In this document: one piece after another, positions 1 to 5,793 of the stretch | How the letters are laid out: each line of letters opens with the position of its first letter | Numbering within the stretch: the first letter of the stretch is position 1 | DNA from: Gammaproteobacteria bacterium | GTDB taxonomy: Bacteria > Pseudomonadota > Gammaproteobacteria > Steroidobacterales > Steroidobacteraceae | Direction of reading: 5' to 3' | Length of the DNA: 7,669 bases | NCBI GenBank assembly: GCA_030040235.1 | Contig: JASHUC010000295.1 | Span: 1-7,669, forward strand | The notes under the pieces: generated by a model | The model's input: only the letters and a program-made list of their open reading frames with translations | What the model was told of the DNA's origin: nothing | Databases searched by the model: none | Position numbers and translations under genes: made by a program

Positions 1-1758
1 CTCGAGCAGCCGGATGTGCACCACGTGCGTGTCGCCGAAGAGGTTGTGGAGGTCGCCGAGCGTCTCCTGGTAAGCGCCGACCAGAAACGCGGCGAGGTAG
101 TACTCCTCGGCCGGCTTGAGCTCGTGCAACTCGAGCGTGCGCTTCACGTCGCGCGGGCTCACGAACCGATCGATGTTGCCGTCGGAGTCGCAGGTGATGT
201 CGGCGAGCACCCCGGTGCGCGTCGGTCGCTCGTCGAGGCGGTGGACCGGCATGATGGGGAAGATCTGATCGATCGCCCAGCTGTCCGGGAGCGATTGAAA
301 CACCGAGACGTTGCAGAAGTAAGTATCCGAGAGAATCGACTCGAGATTCTCGAGCTCCTCGGGAATGTGCTCGAGCCGGCGGCAGCAGTCGCGGATCTTG
401 GCGCAGGTCGCCCAGTAGAGTCGCTCCGCGAGCCCGCGCACCTCGAGCGACAGCAGACCGAGGTTGAACATCTGCAGCGCCTGCTCGCGTGCCGTGAGCG
501 CATCGTGGTAGCACTCGACGAGGCGCCGCTCGTTCACCGCCCGGTAGGCATCGAACAGATCCTCGATCGGCTGGGGGAGCTCGTCCACGCCCGCGTAGTC
601 CTCCGCGGCGCGTCCGGTCACCCGGAACTTGTCGAGCGCCGAGGAGCCGAGCACGTTGAAGATCAGCACGCTCGAGTAGGCGGCGATCGAGCGCCCCGAC
701 TCGCTCACGATCATCGGGTGGGGAATGTCGCGCGCGTTGCAGACGCTCGCGATGCGATAGACCACATCGCTCGCATACTCGTTGAGCGTGTAATTCATCG
801 AGGAGGAGAAATTGGTGCCGGTCCCGTCGTAGTCCACCCCCAGTCCGCCGCCCACGTCGATGTACTGGAGCCCCGCGCCCATCAGCTTGAGCTCCGCGTA
901 GACGTGTGCGAGCTCGTTGACGGCTTCCTTCACGCGGCGGATGTCCTGGAGCTGGCTGCCGGGGTGGCAGTGAACGAGCTGCAGGCAGTCGAGCATGTCG
1001 CGCGCTTTCAGCACGTTGAACAGCTCGAGGATCTCGGTGATGAAGAGCCCGAACTTGGACTTCTCGCCCGAGGACTCGCGCCAGCGCCCCGAGCCTTCGC
1101 TGAAGAGCTTCACCCGCACCCCGATCTTGGGCCGCACCCCATAGATGTCCGCGTGCTTGAGGATGAGGTCGAGCTCGTCGTAGTTCTCCACGACCGGAAT
1201 GATGGTGCGTCCGAGCTTGGTCGCGAGGGTCACGGCCTCGACGTAGCTCGAGTCCTTGAAGCCGTTGCACACGATGAGCCGGTCGGGCGCATCCTCCGTC
1301 ATGGCCATCACCGCGAGCAGCTCGGGCTTGGAGCCGACCTCGAGTCCGAAGCCGAACTCCTTACCGTAGCGGTACACCTCCTCGACGACGAGCCGCTGCT
1401 GGTTCACCTTGATCGGGAATACCGCAGCGTAGCGGTTGCGGTAGTCGTTCTCGGCCATCGCCTGGGCGAATGCGGCGTGCAGCGAGCGCAGCCGGTGAGC
1501 GAGGATGTCGGAGAAGCGCACGACGACCGGAGTGGTGAGATCGCGAGCCTTGAGCCCCTCGACCACCTCGTAGAGGTCGATCTCCTTGCCGGGCTGGGTG
1601 TCGGGACGAACGACGACGTGTCCGGCCGTGTTCACGGAGAAGTAGCCCTTGCCCCAGGCGCTCAGCTGGTACAGCTCGAGCGAGTCCTCGATGTTCCACG
1701 GCTGAGCCGGATTGAACTTGCGCTTTGCGCCGTCCACGGCGCTCGGATCTGCGGCCAA
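1..1758 (-). CDS. speA: biosynthetic arginine decarboxylase SpeA, 3' end cut by the window edge
   Basis: PLP-dependent decarboxylation of L-arginine to agmatine, the first step of the arginine route to putrescine; expected in the cytoplasm. Reading the minus strand gives 586 codons with no stop. Visible landmarks are the PLP-lysine block FPIKVNQQ (Lys about 117), HCHPGSQ (about 264-270), the phosphate-binding GGGLG (303-307), SESGR (352-356) and the C-terminal active-site block CDSDGNID (Cys about 523). The frame is still open at base 1 just after HNLFGD. E. coli SpeA has 658 residues, so roughly 50 C-terminal residues are missing. The start is a TTG at 1758-1756, with GGAGA at 1773-1769 ahead of it; an in-frame TAA at 1794-1792 bounds the 5' end. 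A GTG seven codons further in is an alternative. The gene follows the sulfurtransferase on the same strand after 50 nt and appears to have its own promoter. Family assignment is very secure; the exact start is less so. Confidence 0.96.
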   Translation of the reverse strand, partial: MAADPSAVDGAKRKFNPAQPWNIEDSLELYQLSAWGKGYFSVNTAGHVVVRPDTQPGKEIDLYEVVEGLKARDLTTPVVVRFSDILAHRLRSLHAAFAQAMAENDYRNRYAAVFPIKVNQQRLVVEEVYRYGKEFGFGLEVGSKPELLAVMAMTEDAPDRLIVCNGFKDSSYVEAVTLATKLGRTIIPVVENYDELDLILKHADIYGVRPKIGVRVKLFSEGSGRWRESSGEKSKFGLFITEILELFNVLKARDMLDCLQLVHCHPGSQLQDIRRVKEAVNELAHVYAELKLMGAGLQYIDVGGGLGVDYDGTGTNFSSSMNYTLNEYASDVVYRIASVCNARDIPHPMIVSESGRSIAAYSSVLIFNVLGSSALDKFRVTGRAAEDYAGVDELPQPIEDLFDAYRAVNERRLVECYHDALTAREQALQMFNLGLLSLEVRGLAERLYWATCAKIRDCCRRLEHIPEELENLESILSDTYFCNVSVFQSLPDSWAIDQIFPIMPVHRLDERPTRTGVLADITCDSDGNIDRFVSPRDVKRTLELHELKPAEEYYLAAFLVGAYQETLGDLHNLFGDTHVVHIRLLE

Positions 1759-1790
1759 GGGGCGATGATCTCCAAAAAACAGCGTGTCGG

Positions 1791-1799
1791 GTTATAGCA
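1791..1799 (-). promoter_or_regulatory. extended -10 promoter for speA
   Basis: Read on the minus strand, TGCTATAAC occupies 1799-1791. This is a TG extended -10 motif followed by TATAAC, five of six matches to TATAAT. The only -35 I can place is a weak GCAACA (1820-1815) at 18 nt spacing. Transcription would start near 1784, leaving a leader of about 26 nt that carries the GGAGA ribosome binding site. The motif match is seen; promoter activity is inferred. Confidence 0.6.
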
Positions 1800-1821
1800 A
1801 AAAACGCATCACGATGTTGCG
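1799..1821 (-). terminator. weak intrinsic terminator of the sulfurtransferase gene
   Basis: On the minus strand the 17-nt segment 1821-1805 can fold as CGCA/TGCG, an A-A mismatch, then two more pairs around a 3-nt loop. It is followed directly by six Ts (1804-1799). The stop codon of the sulfurtransferase (1811-1809) lies inside the hairpin. The stem is short and imperfect, so termination may be partial. The last Ts touch the extended -10 of speA. Confidence 0.35.
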
Positions 1822-2699
1822 ACGGGCCGCGCCGGATCGCGGATCCATTCGCTCCACGAGCCCGCGTAGAGGCGAGCGCCGCTCAGGCCCCCGAGCTCCA
1901 TCGCGAGCAGGTTGTGGCACGCCGTGACCCCGGAGCCGCACATCGAGACGACCGAGCGCGGGTCCGCGCCCGAGAGCGTGCCGCGCCAGCGCCTCGCGAG
2001 CTCCGCGCGCGCGAGGAAGCGCCCCGCGGCGTCGAGATTGTCCGCAAAAGGATGATTGCGGGCGCCCGGGATGTGCCCGGCTACCGCATCGAGCGTCTCG
2101 TGGTGTCCCGCGAACCGGTCCGCCGAGCGTGCATCGACCAGCACGATGTCCCCGCGCTCGAGTGCGCGGGCGACCTGCTCGGCAGTTGCCAGCGAGGAGA
2201 GCTGCGGGTGACCCACGAAGGCGCGGGCCGCGCGTACCGCAGGCTCGCTCGTCAGGGGAAGACCCGCGGCGCGCCACGCCGCGAGCCCGCCGTCGAGCAC
2301 GGCCGCCCGCGTGTGTCCGAGAAAGCGGGCCAGCCACCACAAGCGCGCCGCGAAGGCGCCGTTTGCCTGGTCGTAGGCGACGATCTGGGTGTCGTGAGCG
2401 ATGCCCCAGCGGCCGAAGGTCGCCGCCAGATGCTCAGGCCTCGGGAGCGGATGGCGCCCGCTCTCCGGAGTGAGCGGGCCCGAGAGGTCGCGATCGAGGT
2501 GGGCGAATACCGCCCCGGGAATGTGGCCGGCGGCGAATCCTTCCGCGCCCCAGTCGGGACGCGCGAGGTCGTGCCGGCAATCGACGATCGCGACGGAGCG
2601 GTCCGCTCGGGCGAGCGCGGCGAGTGCCTGAGGCTCGATCAGCGTCGTGTAAGTCGGCGTCGAGTTCGCGTTCAAGCGTGATGGAGAACTACAATCCAT
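1809..2699 (-). CDS. sseA: 3-mercaptopyruvate / thiosulfate sulfurtransferase, tandem rhodanese domains
   Basis: A 296-residue protein, the usual size for the two-domain sulfurtransferase family, which moves sulfane sulfur from 3-mercaptopyruvate or thiosulfate to a thiol acceptor or cyanide. The N-terminal rhodanese domain (about 18-150) includes VDCRHDLARPDWG and GHIPGAVF and looks non-catalytic: the loop corresponding to the active site reads AYDQANGAFAARLWW. The C-terminal domain (about 168-290) carries VDARSADRF, GHIPGARN and the catalytic loop CGSGVTAC (Cys 254). The CGSGVT form is typical of mercaptopyruvate sulfurtransferases rather than thiosulfate sulfurtransferases, so SseA-type is preferred. 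The ATG at 2699-2697 has no obvious Shine-Dalgarno. Homology begins near residue 18, so a later start (for example TTG at 2675) is possible. No signal peptide, so cytoplasmic. Divergent from the GST-hss pair. Specificity is inferred from the loop only. Confidence 0.92.
   Translation of the reverse strand: MDCSSPSRLNANSTPTYTTLIEPQALAALARADRSVAIVDCRHDLARPDWGAEGFAAGHIPGAVFAHLDRDLSGPLTPESGRHPLPRPEHLAATFGRWGIAHDTQIVAYDQANGAFAARLWWLARFLGHTRAAVLDGGLAAWRAAGLPLTSEPAVRAARAFVGHPQLSSLATAEQVARALERGDIVLVDARSADRFAGHHETLDAVAGHIPGARNHPFADNLDAAGRFLARAELARRWRGTLSGADPRSVVSMCGSGVTACHNLLAMELGGLSGARLYAGSWSEWIRDPARPVATS
2690..2695 (+). promoter_or_regulatory. candidate -10 element for the GST-hss transcription unit
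   Basis: TACAAT, five of six matches to TATAAT, lies inside the first codons of the divergent sulfurtransferase gene. No good -35 is found at 16-18 nt. Transcription would start near 2702, giving a leader of about 25 nt before the GST ATG at 2727. Motif seen; function inferred. Confidence 0.4.
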
Positions 2700-2721
2700 G
2701 GGCGAGCGTCCGAACGAACGA

Positions 2722-2727
2722 AGTATA
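2722..2727 (-). promoter_or_regulatory. candidate -10 element for the sulfurtransferase gene
   Basis: Read on the minus strand, TATACT (2727-2722) matches TATAAT at five of six positions and overlaps the first base of the GST start codon. No recognisable -35 lies at the expected distance inside the GST gene. A start near 2715 would leave about 16 nt before the ATG at 2699. Together with the plus-strand -10 it would make two interlocked divergent promoters. Confidence 0.33.
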
Positions 2728-3389
2728 TGGCGATCGACGTCTACTGGGGCAGCGGCAGCGTCTATTCCTGGCGAGTGCTGCTCGCGCTCGAGTACAAGCG
2801 CCTGCCGTACGTGAGCCATCTGCTGCAGTTCTCCAAGCAGGAGCACAAGTCGCCGCAGATTCTCGGGCTCAACTTCCGCGGCCGCGTCCCGATCCTGAAG
2901 GACGGCGACTACGTGGTGTTCGAGTCGCTCGCCGTGCTCTACTACCTCGACCTGAAGTATCCCGAGCCGCGGATCTTCGGCCGCACGCCGGAGGAGGCCG
3001 GCGTCATCATGCGGGTGATCTGCGAGTACCAGTCCTACACGGAGGAGCATCTGATGAAGCTGGTGCACGCGTTCTTTTTCTCCCCGCAGCCTGCGCTGCG
3101 GCAGGACGAGCTCGCGAGCTCCATGCACGTGGTCGCGAGCGAGGCCCGCTCGATCGAAGCGCGGCTCGCCCGCTCGGACTGGGTGGTCGGCGAGAGCTTC
3201 TCCGCAGCCGACATCGTGATCTTCCCGGCTCTCATGGCACTGCTGCGCGCGCTCGAGAAGCCCGCCGCGCGCGAGCTCTCGACCCGTTTTCTGCCCCTCG
3301 CAGCCAACTATCCGGCGCTCGAGCGCTGGAGCAAGCGCGTCGAGGCGCTCCCGGGGTACGCTCGCACCTTTCCGCCTCATTGGCGCTGA
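2727..3389 (+). CDS. glutathione S-transferase family protein
   Basis: A 220-residue cytosolic-type GST. The N-terminal thioredoxin-like domain (about 3-78) contains SGSVYSWRV, whose Ser11 or Ser14 is the likely glutathione-activating residue. The cis-proline segment is RVPILKDG (Pro55), and the glutathione gamma-glutamyl binding pair is ES at 66-67. The helical C-terminal domain (about 88-218) has the family's N-capping box SAAD (159-162) in SFSAADIVIFP. The N-terminal serine motif resembles zeta/maleylacetoacetate isomerase-type and related bacterial GSTs, but the substrate cannot be read from sequence. The ATG at 2727 has only a weak GAAG ahead of it. The gene is followed by hss after 15 nt on the same strand and is probably co-transcribed with it, hinting at a role tied to polyamine or redox metabolism (inference). 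The family is certain; the reaction is unknown. Confidence 0.9.
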   Translation: MAIDVYWGSGSVYSWRVLLALEYKRLPYVSHLLQFSKQEHKSPQILGLNFRGRVPILKDGDYVVFESLAVLYYLDLKYPEPRIFGRTPEEAGVIMRVICEYQSYTEEHLMKLVHAFFFSPQPALRQDELASSMHVVASEARSIEARLARSDWVVGESFSAADIVIFPALMALLRALEKPAARELSTRFLPLAANYPALERWSKRVEALPGYARTFPPHWR

Positions 3390-3404
3390 GACGGCTACTC
3401 GATC

Positions 3405-4826
3405 ATGACGAACGGAACCATTCACGTCGAATTCCCCGGCCGCATCGTGCTCGTCGGCTTCGGCAGCATCGGTCAGGGTGTCCTGCCGCTCATCCTGCGT
3501 CACATCGGCATCGCTCCCGAGCGCCTGACGATCGTCACGGCCGACGATCTCGGCCGCCCGGAGGCCGAGGAGTGCGGCATCCGCTTCATCAAGGAGCCGC
3601 TCACGCGCGAGAACTTCCGCCGCATTCTCACGCCGCTCGTCGGTCGAGGCGACTTCCTGCTCAACGTCTCGGTCGAGGTCTCGAGCATCGCACTCATCAA
3701 GTTCTGCTGGGAAAAGGGCGCGATGTACCTCGACACCTGCATCGAACCGTGGCCGGGCGGCTATACCGACCCCACGGTCCCGGCGGGGCGTCGCACGAAC
3801 TATGCCTTGCGGGAGGAGGCGCTCGCGCTGCGTCCCGGCAGCTCGCGTGCGCCCACCGCCGTGCTCACCCACGGGGCCAATCCGGGCCTGGTATCGCATT
3901 TCGTCAAGCAGGCCTTGCTCAACCTCGCCGCGGACCTGGGCGTCGATGCGGGCAATCCGAGCTCACGCGCCGGCTGGGGCGACCTCGCACGCCGGGTCGG
4001 GGTGCGGACCATCCACATCGCAGAGCGTGACACCCAGGTGGGGGCGAGGCCGAAGGAGATGGGCGAGTTCGTCAACACCTGGTCGATCGACGGCTTCGTG
4101 AGTGAGGGCTCCCAGCCGTGCGAGCTCGGCTGGGGCACCCACGAGCGCAACTTCCCGCGCGACGGCAAGCGGCACGACTTCGGCTGCCAGTGCGCCATCT
4201 ACCTCATGCAGCCGGGTGCTGCGACGCGGGTGCGCACCTGGACGCCTCGTGCGGGGCACTTTCACGGCTTCTGCATCACGCACGGCGAATCGATCTCCAT
4301 CGCCGACTATCTGACGGTGCGCGATGGGGCTCAGGTCGTGTATCGCCCGACGGTGCACTATGCCTACCATCCGTGCGATGCGGCGGTTCTCTCGCTGCAC
4401 GAGTTCGCGGGGCGGCACTTCCTGCTGCAGGATCGCAAGTGCATCCTCATGGAGGAGATCGTGAGCGGCATCGACGAGCTCGGCGTGCTGCTCGCCGGCC
4501 ACAAGCGCAACGCCTACTGGTACGGCTCGCAGCTCTCGATCGCCGAGGCACGCTCCCTCGTGCCTCACAACAACGCGACCAGCCTGCAGGTCACGGCGGC
4601 CTGTCTCTCGGGAATGATCTGGGCGATGGAGAATCCGAACTGCGGAATCGTCGAGCCGGACGAGATCGATTTCCGGCGCAACCTCGAGATCTGCACGCCG
4701 TACCTGGGACCGATCGTCGGGCAGTACACGGACTGGACGCCGCTTCAGGACCGCGAGCAGCTGTTCCCGGAAGACCTCGACAAGAACGATCCGTGGCAGT
4801 TCAAAAACGTACGCGTGGTGTGGTAG
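3405..4826 (+). CDS. hss: homospermidine synthase
   Basis: A 473-residue member of the saccharopine-dehydrogenase-like homospermidine synthase family, close to the length of the Blastochloris viridis enzyme. It uses NAD+ as a hydride carrier to join two putrescines (or putrescine and spermidine) into sym-homospermidine; cytoplasmic. The N-terminal Rossmann segment is VLVGFGSIGQG (15-25). Further conserved blocks are CIEPW (112-116), THGANPG (155-161), ERDTQ (207-211), EFVNTWSIDGF (221-231), GWGTH (242-246), THGES (292-296) and NAYWYGSQLS (369-378). From memory of the B. viridis structure, catalytic-pocket residues E117, N162, E210, W229 and E298 correspond at a constant offset of 3 to E114, N159, E207, W226 and E295, all present. 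The ATG at 3405 has no strong Shine-Dalgarno; translation may be coupled to the upstream GST. Convergent with greB, 19 nt apart. Divergent from the sulfurtransferase and speA genes. Confidence 0.95.
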   Translation: MTNGTIHVEFPGRIVLVGFGSIGQGVLPLILRHIGIAPERLTIVTADDLGRPEAEECGIRFIKEPLTRENFRRILTPLVGRGDFLLNVSVEVSSIALIKFCWEKGAMYLDTCIEPWPGGYTDPTVPAGRRTNYALREEALALRPGSSRAPTAVLTHGANPGLVSHFVKQALLNLAADLGVDAGNPSSRAGWGDLARRVGVRTIHIAERDTQVGARPKEMGEFVNTWSIDGFVSEGSQPCELGWGTHERNFPRDGKRHDFGCQCAIYLMQPGAATRVRTWTPRAGHFHGFCITHGESISIADYLTVRDGAQVVYRPTVHYAYHPCDAAVLSLHEFAGRHFLLQDRKCILMEEIVSGIDELGVLLAGHKRNAYWYGSQLSIAEARSLVPHNNATSLQVTAACLSGMIWAMENPNCGIVEPDEIDFRRNLEICTPYLGPIVGQYTDWTPLQDREQLFPEDLDKNDPWQFKNVRVVW

Positions 4827-4830
4827 GCGC

Positions 4831-4842
4831 GACGCATGCGTC
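4831..4842. repeat. 12-bp perfect palindrome between convergent hss and greB
   Basis: GACGCATGCGTC is a perfect palindrome filling most of the 19-nt gap between the two stop codons. It cannot extend outward (C at 4830 and C at 4843 do not pair) and has no T-run, so it is not a standard intrinsic terminator. It could act as a weak bidirectional transcription barrier or a protein site, or be chance. Confidence 0.5.
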
Positions 4843-4845
4843 CCG

Positions 4846-5346
<501 letters not shown>

Positions 5347-5448
5347 GCGTTTGCAGCCGATCTTATGTCGAAGCAGGCTTAACAAAAGCAGGTTGATCTG
5401 TGGAGCATTTCACGGCCTCCGGCGGCCCTGCCGACTACGCTTGCTTTC

Positions 5449-5649
5449 ATGGCCGCCAAGTACTACACGCACTTCGTGACCGCAAGCGCCCGGGCGCGGC
5501 AGGTGTACGACGACAGCGAGTGGAGTGGAGTCGTCGAGCTCAGGCACCCGCTCGAGTATGGCACTCGCGAGCTGCGGTCGCTGCTGGCGAGGAGCTTCGA
5601 CGTGTCGAGCGAGGATATCCGTATCCTGCACTGGGCACGCTTGCACTGA
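5449..5649 (+). CDS. small hypothetical protein, 66 residues
   Basis: I do not recognise a family. The frame starts with ATG at 5449 and ends at TGA 5647-5649. Third codon positions are overwhelmingly G or C, as in the neighbouring genes, which favours a real gene over a chance frame. The protein has no signal peptide or membrane segment. It reads as a possible strand (KYYTHFVTA), a charged and aromatic middle (DDSEWSGVVELRH), a helix (RELRSLLARSF) and a final strand (DIRILHWARLH), which would suit a compact alpha/beta fold. There is no Shine-Dalgarno; a poor -10-like TACGCT (5436-5441) sits 7 nt before the ATG, so a leaderless start is conceivable. The gene lies 102 nt from divergent greB. 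The nearest downstream terminator begins 70 nt after its stop, giving a monocistronic unit with a structured 3' end. Confidence 0.6.
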   Translation: MAAKYYTHFVTASARARQVYDDSEWSGVVELRHPLEYGTRELRSLLARSFDVSSEDIRILHWARLH

Positions 5650-5749
5650 GGCGATCTCCCGCGCGGGAGAACCATCCCCTAGCGGACTTCCTTCCCTTCA
5701 TCGAAAGTCCGCATTCTCGCCCCGGACCCAACGGTCCGGGGTTTTTTTT
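5612..5749 (+). ncRNA. candidate structured RNA or 3' UTR: four consecutive hairpins
   Basis: Four hairpins follow one another on the plus strand. AGGATA/TATCCT (5612-5617 with 5622-5627, inside the small gene). TCTCCC/GGGAGA (5655-5670, a perfect 16-nt palindrome). GCGGACTT/AAGTCCGC (5682-5689 with 5705-5712, 15-nt pyrimidine-rich loop). Last is the terminator stem (5720-5741). Alternative pairings exist: GGGAGAA (5665-5671) with TTCTC (5714-5718), and GTCCG (5707-5711) with CGGAC in the terminator's left arm. I recognise no known RNA family. It could be the 3' UTR of the 66-codon gene, a small RNA released from it, or a leader attenuator for the transpeptidase gene. Confidence 0.3.
5720..5749 (+). 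terminator. strong intrinsic terminator
   Basis: A perfect 9-bp GC-rich stem, CCCCGGACC (5720-5728) with GGTCCGGGG (5733-5741), closes a 4-nt CAAC loop and is followed by eight Ts (5742-5749). This is a textbook Rho-independent terminator for plus-strand transcription ending the 66-codon gene. It also insulates the transpeptidase promoter directly downstream. Confidence 0.93.
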
Positions 5750-5756
5750 GGTGCGG

Positions 5757-5785
5757 CTGAACGAACGATCGGCGGATGGCATAAT
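5757..5785 (+). promoter_or_regulatory. extended -10 promoter of the L,D-transpeptidase gene
   Basis: TGGCATAAT (5777-5785) is an extended -10: a TG dinucleotide, one base, then CATAAT with five of six consensus matches. CTGAAC (5757-5762) is a weak -35 at 17-nt spacing. Transcription would start at about 5792, essentially at the ATG of 5794, so the mRNA would be leaderless or the true start would be the internal ATG at 5815. Confidence 0.5.
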
Positions 5786-5790
5786 CCGCC
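5771..5790. repeat. inverted repeat around the transpeptidase -10 element
   Basis: GGCGGAT (5771-5777) and ATCCGCC (5784-5790) are perfect inverted copies separated by 6 nt, and the interval contains most of the CATAAT -10. The position suits a repressor operator, or an RNA hairpin if transcription starts further upstream. No regulator is visible to match it. Confidence 0.45.
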
Positions 5791-5793
5791 GCC

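Noticed and set aside
16..1797. 593-codon open frame on the plus strand
   Set aside because: It is exactly antisense to speA, whose minus-strand reading has every catalytic motif. The plus-strand product is low-complexity, rich in V, E, L, H and R, and resembles no protein. Long antisense frames are expected in very GC-rich genes.
1725..2681. 318-codon plus-strand frame
   Set aside because: Antisense to the sulfurtransferase gene and arginine-rich nonsense, with no recognisable domain.
2700..3899. N-terminal 400-codon extension of the sulfurtransferase frame on the minus strand
   Set aside because: The open frame continues upstream of 2699, but that part is antisense to the clearly coding GST and hss genes. 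Only the portion from about 2699 down matches rhodanese.
2624..4030. 468-codon plus-strand frame overlapping GST and hss
   Set aside because: It is a different reading frame of two confidently identified genes, rich in R, A, H and P, and crosses the boundary between them.
5383..5385. TTG as the start of greB
   Set aside because: It would add 13 residues with no family counterpart and has no ribosome binding site; the ATG at 5346 fits the family length.
5650..5750. Possible tRNA or known riboswitch in the hairpin-rich gap
   Set aside because: There is no T-arm consensus, no acceptor pairing of tRNA length, and no core motif of the glycine, cobalamin, guanidine or yybP-type riboswitches that I could place.
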